This document shows, one piece after another, positions 15,968 to 25,076 of a stretch of 64,000 nucleotides of DNA. The first letter of the stretch is position 1. The number at the start of each line of letters is the position of its first letter. This DNA is from Bin87 sp965220055. GTDB taxonomy: Bacteria > Chloroflexota > Dehalococcoidia > Lucifugimonadales > UBA3495. Under the pieces are notes generated by a model. The model did not search any database. It was given only the letters and a program-made list of their open reading frames with translations, and had not been told where the DNA came from. A program made the translations under genes and the position numbers. The stretch is taken from positions 186,001 to 250,000 of the forward strand of contig CBDCPE010000003.1 in NCBI GenBank assembly GCA_965220055.1, in the 5' to 3' direction.

Positions 15968-17521
15968 TCACGGCGCCACCTCATACTCCACCTGCGCCAC
16001 CTTCCGCTCCCCGTCGTACACCATCACGCCGTACTTGCCCGTGGCCCATTGCCGGTTCGAGCTGTAACCAATGCTGATCTTCCACCACCCCCTCGTCCAG
16101 GACGGTTTGAACGTGTGAGTTATTTCCTTTCTGCCGAAGGTCACGCCATCCTCGTAGTACTGCACGTATGTCAGGGGAATGATTTTTTCGGCGGTGGTGC
16201 GGGGCATCCCGAACCTCAGGTACAGGTACGCCCATCCATTGATCCCGTCCAGTTCTGCCATGGTGAGCCGGGTCGTCCCGGAGCCCACGTCCACCGGCCA
16301 TTCCTGGTCCAGCGAGATGAAGGCGTCCGTGATCCTGCCGTCTATGCTGAGCAGGTTGGGATCAACCTGCTCAGTATCCAGATGGGTAAGGTCGTAGGGT
16401 TCCGTGCCGTGGTACCGCCGGTTGATCACCGTATCGACCGCCGTCGCAACCTCCGGCGCCGCGTCCTGCTTGAATGCCTCCTCTACCTCCGCGATGCCGG
16501 CGTAGCTGCTACGCCCCTTGGACGCCAGGTAGAGATTGCGGAACCCCTCGCTGAACTGCTCCCGACCCAGCGTCCGGTACAAATCCAGGAACAGCCGCTC
16601 CCCCAGTGAGTAGTTGCAGCCAAACTCCGCGGTGATGTCGCCGCCGTGGCTCGGATGCAGCGGGTTCGCCCGGTCCAGTTCGCTCAAGTTCGCATAGTAG
16701 GCGCATGGGTACTGGTCCGCCGTCAGGGACGCGCCGGTGCGCGCGTTTTCGACGATGAACTCCATGAATGTCGCCGCCCCTTCGTCGATCCAGTCCTCGT
16801 CGCCTCCCCAGTAGAAGTGGGCGATCTCGTGGGCGGTCAAACTGGGCAGCCACCTGGCCTCCCAGCTTCCGTCGTCGACGTCGTACTTGGCCCGCTGCGC
16901 GATCACGTGCCCGAAGTTGGTCCCGGCCGAACCCTCCGCGAACAGGATGCCGACGTAACGCACCGGGAAGGGCTCCCCCATGAACTCCTCAGTCGTCCGC
17001 ACCGCGTGCTCCAGCAGGTCCATGCTGCGCGCCGCCCCCGGCTTGCTCCGCTGTATGGTCAGCTGCACCTCGCCGGACAGCGGCAGCATGATGTTGCGCT
17101 GCTCCGTCCCCGCACCCACAGTCGGGCGAGGAGTGGGCGTTGGTGTCGGCGCTGGTGTGGGAGTGGCGGTCGGACGCGGTGTGGCGGTGGGCCGGCGCGT
17201 CGCTGTCGGTTCCGGAGTAGGAGTAGGTGTTGGCGTCGCTGTGGATGCTGGAGTTGAAGTGGCCGTCGGAACGGGAGTGGCCGTTGCGGTAGGCAGGGGA
17301 GTGACAGTTGGCTCCGGCGTCTCCGTCGGCACAGCGAGCATCGACGTCAGTGTTGGCGCCGTTTCGGTCGGAGCGGGCACCGTGGGTACGCCCGTCGGCG
17401 CTGCGGTAACCGGCGTATCCGCGACGGTCTCGGGAGTGGGAGCAACGTTGCCACCGCATGCCAGGAGCGTCACCGCCAGCATGGCCAGTCCAGCCGCAAC
17501 TGTTACCCTGAGCAAGCCCAT
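15968..17521 (-). CDS. Lipoprotein gluzincin metalloprotease (peptidase MA-like)
   Basis: 517 residues. A signal peptide ends in lipobox LLAC (Cys about residue 22). A Pro/Thr-rich linker of about 115 residues follows, consistent with a protein held away from the cell surface. The catalytic domain has H231-E-I-A-H235 with the downstream glutamate in WIDEGAATFME (E247), the HEXXH...EG pattern of peptidase-MA-type gluzincins. A C-terminal beta-rich region (about 375-517: ITDAFISLDQEWPVDVGSGT and onwards) may be a binding domain. It is encoded just downstream of nadB on the same strand (12-nt gap), so co-transcription is possible, though no functional link is evident. Confidence 0.8.
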   Translation of the reverse strand: MGLLRVTVAAGLAMLAVTLLACGGNVAPTPETVADTPVTAAPTGVPTVPAPTETAPTLTSMLAVPTETPEPTVTPLPTATATPVPTATSTPASTATPTPTPTPEPTATRRPTATPRPTATPTPAPTPTPTPRPTVGAGTEQRNIMLPLSGEVQLTIQRSKPGAARSMDLLEHAVRTTEEFMGEPFPVRYVGILFAEGSAGTNFGHVIAQRAKYDVDDGSWEARWLPSLTAHEIAHFYWGGDEDWIDEGAATFMEFIVENARTGASLTADQYPCAYYANLSELDRANPLHPSHGGDITAEFGCNYSLGERLFLDLYRTLGREQFSEGFRNLYLASKGRSSYAGIAEVEEAFKQDAAPEVATAVDTVINRRYHGTEPYDLTHLDTEQVDPNLLSIDGRITDAFISLDQEWPVDVGSGTTRLTMAELDGINGWAYLYLRFGMPRTTAEKIIPLTYVQYYEDGVTFGRKEITHTFKPSWTRGWWKISIGYSSNRQWATGKYGVMVYDGERKVAQVEYEVAP

Positions 17522-17533
17522 TTTCTCGCCGCC

Positions 17534-19231
17534 CTAACCCTTCAGCACGATGTGCCGCCGCCACTCCTCCGACCTCTCCGCAAAGTCCTCCCGGTAGTGC
17601 GCGCCACGACTCTCCCGCCGTTGCAGGGCCGCCTCCACGATTAGCCGCGCCACCACCAGCATGTTCCGCAGCTCGAAGTCCTGCAGCGTCTCCGGCGGCG
17701 GCCCGTATGCTCCATGAGATTGCCGCTGCCACAGGTTCAGGATCCGCGCCGACAGCAGCAGCCGCGTCCCGTTCCGCGCGATGCCCACGTTGCGCCACAT
17801 CAGGACCTGCAGGTTCTCCTTGCCCCGTTCCGGCACCGTGGCGCATACCATGGCCCGGTCCGTCAGCCCGATCCGCAGGCTGCCGTCGTTATCATCCGGC
17901 CCCGCGTATTCCGGCGCGTTCCCCAACGTCGCTTCCACCAGCCGCCGCGAGAACACCAGCGTGTCCAGCAGCGAGTTGCTGGCCAGCCGGTTGGCCCCAT
18001 GCACCGCCGCGCACGCCGCCTCGCCGCACGCGTACAGGCCGGCGATGTTGGTGCGACCCCACGTGTCGATGCGCACGCCGCCCATCATGTAGTGCGCCGC
18101 CGGCGCCACCGGAATGGGCTCCCGGGTAATGTCCAGCCCGTACCGCCGGCACTCCGCGTAGATCGTCGGAAACCGGCTGGTCACCGTCGCCGACGGCAGG
18201 TGCGATATGTCCAGCATCGCCGGCCGCCCGTCGGCCCGCTCCATCTCCGCCGCGATGGTCCTTGACACCACGTCTCTTGGCGCCAGGTCCGCCATGGGGT
18301 GATGGTCCGCCATGAAGGGCTGACCATCCGCGTTTCGCAGTATCGCCCCCTCGCCCCGCATCGCCTCCGACAGCAAGAACGTCGGTGCGCCTTCCAGACA
18401 CAGCGCAGTGGGATGGAACTGGTAGAACTCCATGTCCATCACCTCCGCGCCTGCCAGGTAAGCCAGCGCCACGCCGTCTCCCGTGGCCACCTCCGGATTG
18501 GTGGTGTACCGGTACAGCCGGCCGGCCCCGCCGGTGCTCACCACCACCACGCGGCTGCGCATGACCCGCCGTTCGCCGGCGCTACTGTCATTGCGAGGCG
18601 CTTGGCCGCCATCGTCATTGCGAGGCGCGTGCGCCGTGACAATCTCGCTCCCCCCGCCCATCACCTCAACACCGGCCACCGCGCCGTCCTCCACGCAGAT
18701 GCGGATGGCGTGGGTGTACTCCAGCACGGTGATTAGTTGCGACGCCCGCACCCGGTCGGCCAGGGTGTCCTCGATGTGCTGGCCGGTGGCGTCGCCCCCG
18801 GCGTGCAGGATCCGCGGCATGCTGTGCGCGCCCTCGCGTCCCAGGGCGATCTGGCCGTGGATGGTGTCGAAGGGCACTCCCCATTGGATCAGGCCGGCGA
18901 TGCTGTCCGTCCCCTGTCCGGTGAGAACTCCCACCGCCTCCGGGTCACACAGGCCGGCGCCGGCCTCCAGCGTGTCCCGCTCGTGCAGCGTCGCTGAATC
19001 CCCCGGCCCGATCGCTGCAGCGATCCCGCCCTGAGCATAGCGGCTGTTGCAGTCGTCAATGCGCCCCTTGGTCACCACCAGCACGCTGCCGTGCTGCGCC
19101 GCCAGCAGCGCGGTGTTCAGCCCGGCGATCCCGCTGCCGATGATGATGTAGTCGTAGCGCGACCCGTCGGGAGCGTCAGGACTGGTACTCAAAAGACGTC
19201 GACCTGAATACCCGTAGGGGCGAATAATCAT
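17534..19231 (-). CDS. nadB: L-aspartate oxidase
   Basis: 565 residues. It oxidises L-aspartate to iminoaspartate with FAD, the first step of de novo NAD synthesis. FAD-binding DYIIIGSGIAGLNTALLAAQ near the N-terminus, then NSRYAQGGIAAAI, MEFYQFHPTAL, and the active-site/FAD region AAHYMMGGVRIDTWGRTNIA with HGANRLASNSLLDTLVFSRR; the helical C-terminal domain is present. The ATG at 19231 lies in the loop of a dispersed palindrome. TTG 19192, with AGGTCG upstream, is an alternative start that would drop 13 residues without loss. An insertion of about 25 residues (GSEIVTAHAPRNDDGGQAPR, then NDSSAGERR) is encoded by two in-frame copies of the dispersed repeat at 18586-18650. nadA and nadC are not in the window. 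Confidence 0.93.
   Translation of the reverse strand: MIIRPYGYSGRRLLSTSPDAPDGSRYDYIIIGSGIAGLNTALLAAQHGSVLVVTKGRIDDCNSRYAQGGIAAAIGPGDSATLHERDTLEAGAGLCDPEAVGVLTGQGTDSIAGLIQWGVPFDTIHGQIALGREGAHSMPRILHAGGDATGQHIEDTLADRVRASQLITVLEYTHAIRICVEDGAVAGVEVMGGGSEIVTAHAPRNDDGGQAPRNDSSAGERRVMRSRVVVVSTGGAGRLYRYTTNPEVATGDGVALAYLAGAEVMDMEFYQFHPTALCLEGAPTFLLSEAMRGEGAILRNADGQPFMADHHPMADLAPRDVVSRTIAAEMERADGRPAMLDISHLPSATVTSRFPTIYAECRRYGLDITREPIPVAPAAHYMMGGVRIDTWGRTNIAGLYACGEAACAAVHGANRLASNSLLDTLVFSRRLVEATLGNAPEYAGPDDNDGSLRIGLTDRAMVCATVPERGKENLQVLMWRNVGIARNGTRLLLSARILNLWQRQSHGAYGPPPETLQDFELRNMLVVARLIVEAALQRRESRGAHYREDFAERSEEWRRHIVLKG
18586..18650. repeat. Dispersed repeat inserted in frame within nadB
   Basis: Two short copies of GTCATTGCGAGGCGC, followed by the AATCTCGCTCC end, lie inside the nadB coding region. 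They add about 25 residues between two conserved blocks without breaking the frame, in a place where NadB proteins normally have a surface turn. Confidence 0.75.
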
Positions 19232-19242
19232 TCGCCCCTACG
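19213..19242. repeat. Perfect palindrome at the nadB start
   Basis: CGTAGGGGCGAAT and ATTCGCCCCTACG (13-bp arms) around AATC. The loop contains the first possible ATG of nadB. Similar GTAGGGGCGAAT palindromes are common dispersed repeats in such genomes. It could act as a transcript hairpin. Confidence 0.75.
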
Positions 19243-19271
19243 ATCGTTCTGGTGCGTTTTGCGACGGTTGT

Positions 19272-19760
19272 CTAGTCGTCGTCGCCGACTGCCGCCGGCT
19301 CCTCAATGGGATCCAGCTGCCACGGGAAGTTCCCGTCGAACAGGAACCCTTCCTTGTTGCCCCACTCCGCCTCGGGAGACTCGTAGTAGATCTCGATCTC
19401 GTTGTCGTCCGGATCGTAGATGTAGGCGCCCATGGATATGCCGTGGTCGCCCAGCCTCTTGAATCGCACGCCGTGATCCTTGCACCGTTGGTACAGCTCC
19501 TTCAGGTCGCGGAAGGAGTTCATCTGCCACGCCATGTGGGCCATGCCGACCCGCCGGTCCTCGGGGCCGGGCGCGTCCATCCCCAGCGGAATCAGGGCCA
19601 GCTCGTGGGACATGGTCGTGTCGGCAGACAGGAACGTCATTCCACCGGGTCGCCCCGTCATCACGGTCAGCCCCAGGACGTTCGTGTAGAAATCAACGCT
19701 GCGCTCGATGTCCCTGACTTTGATGACCAGGTGACCAAGCTGCTTCGGAGTGTGGGCCAT
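19272..19760 (-). CDS. VOC-family (glyoxalase/extradiol dioxygenase-like) protein
   Basis: 162 residues from ATG 19758-19760, with GGGAGG 8 nt upstream. Two beta-alpha-beta-beta-beta halves form one VOC domain: GHLVIKVRDIERSVDFYTNV begins the first and MAHMAWQMNSFRDLKELYQR the second. The H-H-E metal triad is visible as His of GHLV, His of MAHMAW and Glu of DNEIEIYYE, as in extradiol dioxygenases. The C-terminal 30 residues (WGNKEGFLFDGNFPWQLDPI) resemble bacterial catechol-dioxygenase-like members. The substrate is unknown. Confidence 0.8.
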   Translation of the reverse strand: MAHTPKQLGHLVIKVRDIERSVDFYTNVLGLTVMTGRPGGMTFLSADTTMSHELALIPLGMDAPGPEDRRVGMAHMAWQMNSFRDLKELYQRCKDHGVRFKRLGDHGISMGAYIYDPDDNEIEIYYESPEAEWGNKEGFLFDGNFPWQLDPIEEPAAVGDDD

Positions 19761-19947
19761 GATGATACCTCCCTTGATGGTGGTGGCGTTTTGGGTTGCG
19801 CCTTTTGTCGCATTATATCCCACCGCGACAATAGTGTGCATTGCAGGATTTTATGGTAAAACGACCTTTGATATCCTCCGAAAACTGATTGATTGTCGCT
19901 AGTATAATATTTGGCCGCCAGCCAGGATATCGGCCCAGCCGCATGTG

Positions 19948-21669
19948 ATGGATATGACGCAACGCAACATGGCGGAATCGGGGTCGCTGCCCGTGGACGA
20001 CGTTTCCACGAACGGCAGTAACGACAATGCTCTCCGGCTGACGTTCAAGCAGGCCGACGAGCGCTGGGAGTTCGAGGAAATCTCCCAGTTGAACTATGCC
20101 TCCTTCGTCGAGGAGGTGCCCCAGCATCCTTCCAACGACGACGGCGTTCTGGTGGACCGCTTCCACGACCAGAACACCTACTTCATCTGCCGCCGGGACC
20201 ACGAGCTCGTCGGCATGATCTGCGTCCGCGACCGCCGGCCCTTCTCCTTGGACGAAAAGCTGGGCAGCCTTGAAGAGTACCTGCCCCAGGCGGAGGGCGC
20301 CCGAGTGTGCGAGGTCCGCCTGTTGGCCGTGCGCCCCGATATGCGGCGCACCCGCGTCCTCACCGGCCTGCTCACCATGATGGCCCGCTACTGCCACGAG
20401 GGCGGCTACGACTACGTGGTGATGTCCGGTCGGGTGTCCCAGCAATCCCTCTACCGGCACATCGGCTTCATCCCCTTCGGCCCGGTCGTTGGTGATGACG
20501 CCGCGCCTTACCAGCCCATGTACCGGCCCGTGGGCAACGTGGGCGCCGAATTCCCCGGCCTGTTTCACGATGACGTGGGCGCGCCTCCCGGCGAGCCCGT
20601 GATACTCACCCCCGGCCCCGTGGCCATGCCCGACGCGGTGGTTCGGGCCTTCCGCAGCCCGCCGCTCTCCCACCGCTCTCCGGAATTCGCCACCCTGATG
20701 CAGAGCGTGCGCCGGCGGTTGCGCGCCCTCTGCAACGCAGATCACTGCGCCGTGATGGTTGGCTCCGGCACCCTGGCCAACGACGTGGTGGCGGCGCAAC
20801 TGTCCCGCCTCGACGCGCCGGGAGTTATCGTGACTGCGGGCGAGTTTGGCGAACGCCTTCTTGATCACGCCAACCGCATGGGTCTGCGTTACACGGCCGT
20901 GCAGCACGAATGGGGCGCCTCCTTGGATTACGACCTCATCCACCGCGCGTTGTCCGGTGCCGATTCAAATGGCCCCGCCGGCTGGCTCTGGACGCCCCAT
21001 TGCGAGACCTCCACCGGAGCTCTTGCCAACCTGTACCGCCTGAAGGAAATGTGCCAACGGTACGACGCCAGACTCGCACTGGACTGCATCAGCAGCATTG
21101 GCGCGACGCCGGTTGATCTGAGTGACGTGTGGCTGGCCAGCGGGGCCAGTGGCAAGGCCCTGGCGGCTTATCCTGGCCTGGGCTTGGTCTTCTCCGGCTA
21201 CCGGCCCCAGCCCGACGAAACCCTGCCGCGTTACCTGGACCTTGGGCTCCACAGCGCCGGCGAGGACAGCGGCGCGGTGCCCTTCACGCTGTCCTCCAAC
21301 CTGCTGGCGGCGCTGGACGCGGGCCTGGCCCGTCAATCCAATTCTCTGCTGGCTCACATTGAGCGTGAGGGCAGGTGGCTCCGCCACGAACTACGCGACT
21401 TGGGCTTCACCTTGGTGGCCGCCGAAGACGAGAGCGCTGGCGCGGTAACCACCATAGCTCTTCTCGAGGGTGCCATCGACTCCCAGCAGATGGGCCGCAA
21501 CCTGGAAGCCCATGGCTTTTACACCTCCTACGCCAGCGGCTACTTGCGCCAGCGGAATTGGCTGCAGATCTGCCTGATGGGAGAGACTAATCGCGCGCAG
21601 TTGGAAAGACTGCTCCCCGTGCTGGCCGCCCAGTTCGACCGCATGACCAGGGTCGGCCCCACCGCGTAG
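19948..21669 (+). CDS. GNAT acetyltransferase fused to a class V aminotransferase
   Basis: 573 residues from ATG 19948 (GTG 19945 is just before it; no strong ribosome site). Residues about 30-195 form a GNAT domain: FEEISQLNYASFVEEVPQHP, CEVRLLAVRPDMRRTRVLTG and QQSLYRHIGFIPFGP. Residues about 215-570 are a fold-type I class V aminotransferase: EPVILTPGPVAMPDAVVRAF, VMVGSGTLANDVVAAQLSRL, ALDCISSIGATPVDLSDVWL, and the PLP lysine in ASGASGKALAAYPGLGLVFS. This resembles alanine-glyoxylate or serine-pyruvate transaminases. The fusion suggests that the amine made by one domain is acetylated by the other, or that the GNAT part only senses a ligand. The substrate cannot be told. Confidence 0.8.
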   Translation: MDMTQRNMAESGSLPVDDVSTNGSNDNALRLTFKQADERWEFEEISQLNYASFVEEVPQHPSNDDGVLVDRFHDQNTYFICRRDHELVGMICVRDRRPFSLDEKLGSLEEYLPQAEGARVCEVRLLAVRPDMRRTRVLTGLLTMMARYCHEGGYDYVVMSGRVSQQSLYRHIGFIPFGPVVGDDAAPYQPMYRPVGNVGAEFPGLFHDDVGAPPGEPVILTPGPVAMPDAVVRAFRSPPLSHRSPEFATLMQSVRRRLRALCNADHCAVMVGSGTLANDVVAAQLSRLDAPGVIVTAGEFGERLLDHANRMGLRYTAVQHEWGASLDYDLIHRALSGADSNGPAGWLWTPHCETSTGALANLYRLKEMCQRYDARLALDCISSIGATPVDLSDVWLASGASGKALAAYPGLGLVFSGYRPQPDETLPRYLDLGLHSAGEDSGAVPFTLSSNLLAALDAGLARQSNSLLAHIEREGRWLRHELRDLGFTLVAAEDESAGAVTTIALLEGAIDSQQMGRNLEAHGFYTSYASGYLRQRNWLQICLMGETNRAQLERLLPVLAAQFDRMTRVGPTA

Positions 21670-21830
21670 AACCTGTTGCCAAAAAATACCCCGAGCGTGG
21701 ACCTTTGAAAGCGGCAGGGATGGGGCATGGTCATACGAGTCCACCCTAGACAATCGGTTGACGAACGGCGTACGCAGGCGCCAACATTAAGAACCAAACT
21801 CCAAGCGCTCCAGATGAGCGGAGGCCAACC

Positions 21831-22940
21831 GTGCCGCACGCAGCAAAAAGCCCAGCGACGGTCAACGCCGACTTCGCCACCACGATCATCATCAGAGCTT
21901 CGGAAATAGTGGCTGGCGCGGCGGCGGATCAGGGCGACAACCCGAACGCCTTTGAAGCTCTCCAAAAAGCCCGCGACGAATTCGTAGCCGGCCATCTCCA
22001 CAGAGATGAAAAAGGCCGCACCTACGGTTGGCCTCAATTGGTCGATGACCTGCGGCGGTACCTTGAAGCACACGGCATCGTCGCCCCAGGCACATGGGGT
22101 AACATCACCCGATGGAGCACGGCCACCAACCACAATCAGGTGGCCCGAATCCTAAGAGAGTCCGCCCCCCAAATCAGCAAGCTGGTCTACGACAGAACCG
22201 AAGCGGCCACCGCCTTCGAGCTGATGGACGAGAAACGACGAAGTGAGCACCTCCTCATGAAAAGAGCCGCAGCTTTTTTGTCCGAGCAGGGGCTGGAAGT
22301 CGAGATACAGTGGGAGCGCGAAGACCCCGACGCCCCCTTGGATTTCCGCGGAACCATAGACCGTGTGCCCTGGGCGTTTGAACTCAAGGCTCTCAGGAAA
22401 GACCCCAACGGATATCACCGGAAGCTTGGGCACCCCAACGAGCGACGGAGCCTCGAACAGCAACTTGAAGCGTTGGCGCAACCTCTACCGCAGGTCAGGG
22501 ACGACACGGAGACACTGCAGTGGGCTCTAGACAAGGCAGTCAGCGACGCCGGCAAGTCTAGCAAGATCGAAGCCCTCACCGGTGCCAAATACTGCCTGGT
22601 GGTGCACAACTACCAGTTCACCTATATCGATGCGTGGCACACCGTAACCATGCCGGACCTCGGAGCGTTCGACGCCGTCATCGTCTTGCATCAAGACACT
22701 GTTGCGCCAGCATGGACTTGGGAAGTCCTGCGGCAGACCGGCATCGACAAACCCCTGCGCACCCAGAACGCAGGCGACCTGGCAGACATAGTCGAGTTCA
22801 GGATGTCCCGCAACGGGATGCCAGACCCCAAGCTGATCAGTTACGCATGGGAACATCTGGGAGATATGGAAGGCGTCGAAAGCGAGATACTGAAAGCCTT
22901 CGAGCCTCCAGCGAGAAATGAATGCCGACTCCCCGAGTAG
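21831..22940 (+). CDS. Unknown protein with a possible PD-(D/E)XK nuclease core, coupled to a PIN protein
   Basis: 369 residues from GTG 21831 with GGAGG 6 nt upstream. No family recognised as a whole. The N-terminal 120 residues are helical. Residues about 140-190 contain FLSEQGLEVEIQWE, then LDFRGTIDRVPWAFELKALR, where D...E-L-K has the spacing of a PD-(D/E)XK nuclease core. The C-terminal half has an alternating alpha/beta pattern (KYCLVVHNYQFTYIDAWHTV; AFDAVIVLHQD). It overlaps the start of the PIN gene by 19 nt. The pair looks like a defence or toxin-antitoxin module, but no known system was recognised. Confidence 0.55.
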   Translation: MPHAAKSPATVNADFATTIIIRASEIVAGAAADQGDNPNAFEALQKARDEFVAGHLHRDEKGRTYGWPQLVDDLRRYLEAHGIVAPGTWGNITRWSTATNHNQVARILRESAPQISKLVYDRTEAATAFELMDEKRRSEHLLMKRAAAFLSEQGLEVEIQWEREDPDAPLDFRGTIDRVPWAFELKALRKDPNGYHRKLGHPNERRSLEQQLEALAQPLPQVRDDTETLQWALDKAVSDAGKSSKIEALTGAKYCLVVHNYQFTYIDAWHTVTMPDLGAFDAVIVLHQDTVAPAWTWEVLRQTGIDKPLRTQNAGDLADIVEFRMSRNGMPDPKLISYAWEHLGDMEGVESEILKAFEPPARNECRLPE

Positions 22941-23350
22941 TGCTTGACACCAACGTAGTGCTAATGCCAATCATGAGGGAGTACAGCAGTGATGCGTGGG
23001 TTAGGGAATACTGGCAAGAAGGGCGAGTCAAACCACTGACCAGCGCGGCCACCAGAGACGAACTCATCAGAACACTGAGCAACCCCAGGTTCGGTCTGAA
23101 CGCGGGAATGGTTACCGCTTTGTCCGGGATATACCTCAGATACTGCGAAGAGGTCTGGATATCGGACCCGCCGCCGGATACACCGGAATGCCGGGACGCC
23201 AGCGATCAGCCCTTCGTCATCCTGGCCTACGTGGCGGAGGCGGATTACATCGTGACTCGAGACCCTGACCTGTTGGCTCTCACGGACGAGTCAGGAGTGC
23301 CGATAGTCACGCCATCAGAATTGTGGGCCATACTGGACGTCCAGCCATAG
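22922..23350 (+). CDS. PIN-domain RNase (VapC-like toxin family)
   Basis: 142 residues. RVVLDTNVVLMPIM holds the first conserved Asp. TSAATRDELIRTLSNPRF holds the Glu. ECRDASDQPFVILAYVAEAD and YIVTRDPDLLAL hold the last acidic residues of the Mg-dependent PIN active site. It matches the putative-toxin PIN family rather than short VapC proteins. PIN proteins are usually RNases. No small antitoxin precedes it; instead a 369-residue protein overlaps its start. Confidence 0.8.
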   Translation: MPTPRVVLDTNVVLMPIMREYSSDAWVREYWQEGRVKPLTSAATRDELIRTLSNPRFGLNAGMVTALSGIYLRYCEEVWISDPPPDTPECRDASDQPFVILAYVAEADYIVTRDPDLLALTDESGVPIVTPSELWAILDVQP

Positions 23351-23662
23351 CGGAAATCCGGCTCCAACCCGCTCCATTGTCCCAATGTGTCTCGGGCGGC
23401 GGCGGAATCCTTTGGCGTTCCTCACTCGCATCCGGTCCGTCAATGCGAGCGATGCGTGGTAATTCCGTACAGGTAACAGTCATCGCTACGGAACCGATAT
23501 AGTCGCGCTGTTCCGCTGGTTGCGATGCCTGATCCTGTACGCGTGAGCATAGCCGCGCACCATGCGCCGCGCCGTTCATCCGCTTGCCTGCCCCCTGCGC
23601 CGAGTTGGTATGCGGCGTGCACCGGTACATAATAGTTCCCAAAATCGCAAGGAGCTCCGCCC
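23351..23662. other. Intergenic region with a degenerate dispersed repeat
   Basis: 312 nt. GTCAATGCGAGCGATGCGTG followed by GTAATTCC at about 23437-23465 is a diverged copy of the dispersed repeat. A likely promoter for the nitroreductase must lie here; GCAAGGAGC precedes its ATG. Confidence 0.5.
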
Positions 23663-24319
23663 ATGCCCGTGATCCATGACCTCTCACCCGATGAACTGTT
23701 GACCACCACCCGCGCCGTACGCAAGCGGCTGGACTTCGACCGGCCCATTCCCGACGAGGTCATCCGCGAATGCCTGGCAGTGGCCCAGCAGGCGCCCACT
23801 GCCAGCAACCGGCAGAACTGGCATTTCATGGTGGTCACCGACTCTGGCAAGCGGCAAGCCGTCGCCGATCTCTACCGCCAAGGGTGGGAGCAGTACACCC
23901 AGTCACCCACGGCGGCTACCAACCTGGCCTACGATGATCCGGTACGCGCCGCCGTCCAGGAGCGGGTCGGTGACTCCGCCCAATACCTCGCCGACAACCT
24001 GCACCGCGCTCCCGTCATGGTCATCCCCTGCATCGCCGGCCGCACCGACAGCGCGCCAACCCTGGTGCAGAGCGCGCAGTGGGGCACCATCATGCCCGCG
24101 GCCTGGAGCCTGATGCTGGCCGCTCGCGCCCGTGGCATCGGCTCGGTGTTCACCTGCATCCACCTGATGCACGAGGAGGAGGCCGCCGCCGTGCTGGACA
24201 TTCCGTACCGCCGGGTCATGCAGGCCGGCCTCATCCCCCTGGCCTACACCATCGGCGACCGTTTCCGGCCCGCCCACCGCGAGTCGCTGGACGACATCGT
24301 CCACTGGAACCAATGGTAG
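23663..24319 (+). CDS. Nitroreductase-family FMN oxidoreductase
   Basis: 218 residues. TTRAVRKRLDFDRPIPDEVI and APTASNRQNWHFMVVTD are the FMN-binding start of the nitroreductase fold. The C-terminal AGLIPLAYTIGDRFRPAHRE fits the end of the domain. These flavoproteins use NAD(P)H to reduce nitro groups, quinones or similar electron acceptors, usually as homodimers. Substrate unknown. The start has an AAGGAGC site 9 nt upstream. The next gene begins 68 nt downstream on the same strand. Confidence 0.85.
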   Translation: MPVIHDLSPDELLTTTRAVRKRLDFDRPIPDEVIRECLAVAQQAPTASNRQNWHFMVVTDSGKRQAVADLYRQGWEQYTQSPTAATNLAYDDPVRAAVQERVGDSAQYLADNLHRAPVMVIPCIAGRTDSAPTLVQSAQWGTIMPAAWSLMLAARARGIGSVFTCIHLMHEEEAAAVLDIPYRRVMQAGLIPLAYTIGDRFRPAHRESLDDIVHWNQW

Positions 24320-24386
24320 GTGTGCTCTGGATATGCTGGTAGAATAATTTTCGTTGGCGCCATCGCAATGGAGAGCAGGAGTGGGC

Positions 24387-25076
24387 ATGATTAGCATTTT
24401 CCGGCGCCGCCGTCGTGAGTCGGGTGGCTCGGTGGATGGCCGTAACGGCAAAATCCGCGCCCCCCAGGTGTTCAACCCGATACCCTGCCTGGATGGCCTG
24501 GTGTGGATCGAAGACGGCTGCCTTCACAAGTCGGGCATGGATACCAGCCAGTCCTTTCGCCTGCCCCTGACCGACGTGTCGGATATCGTGGCCGACTGGG
24601 ACTTTTTCAAAGAGAACCCAACCCGCGCCGAAACCAAGATCATGGTACAGGGCCCCACAGGCCTCGTCCGCGCCAGCTTCGGCCCTCTGCAGTATTGGGG
24701 CATGATCGGGCTCACTGCTCACCTCCACCACGTCTACACTGAAGAGAAGACTACGGAACTCGGTGAAACTTCTTCCGAGGCCCCCGAGTTGGTCGGCCCG
24801 TTCGAATGTCGCCGCGGGATGATGTGGGCTGACCGCGATTTTGTGTATCTGGGCAAGTCCGTTTCCCCCGATTCGGCCCGCGTCCCCATGTCCACCATCG
24901 ACGGCGTGAAGGCCCATTGGGACCGGTCCATCGTCAGCAACGGACGCCGCATCCGGCTGGACGTGTTCAGCCGCCTGGGTGGCCTGATGGGCTCCGAGTT
25001 CTCAGTCAAACAGGCCTCCGGCGTCTTCGCCCTGGTTAACTACGTGAACCAACTGCGCACCGAGCCGCCGGAATGA
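24387..25076 (+). CDS. Unknown protein with two similar PH-like halves
   Basis: 229 residues from ATG 24387, with AGGAG 5 nt upstream. No family recognised. After a basic N-terminus (ISIFRRRRRESGG), residues about 30-115 and 135-220 have the same strand order. Each half begins with a short strand naming a W or F and D (VWIEDGCLHKSG and MWADRDFVYLGK), followed by a RLPLTDVSDIVADWDFF or RVPMSTIDGVKAHWDRS block. This suggests an internal duplication of a PH-like domain. Its stop overlaps the start of the next small gene (ATGA). Confidence 0.5.
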   Translation: MISIFRRRRRESGGSVDGRNGKIRAPQVFNPIPCLDGLVWIEDGCLHKSGMDTSQSFRLPLTDVSDIVADWDFFKENPTRAETKIMVQGPTGLVRASFGPLQYWGMIGLTAHLHHVYTEEKTTELGETSSEAPELVGPFECRRGMMWADRDFVYLGKSVSPDSARVPMSTIDGVKAHWDRSIVSNGRRIRLDVFSRLGGLMGSEFSVKQASGVFALVNYVNQLRTEPPE

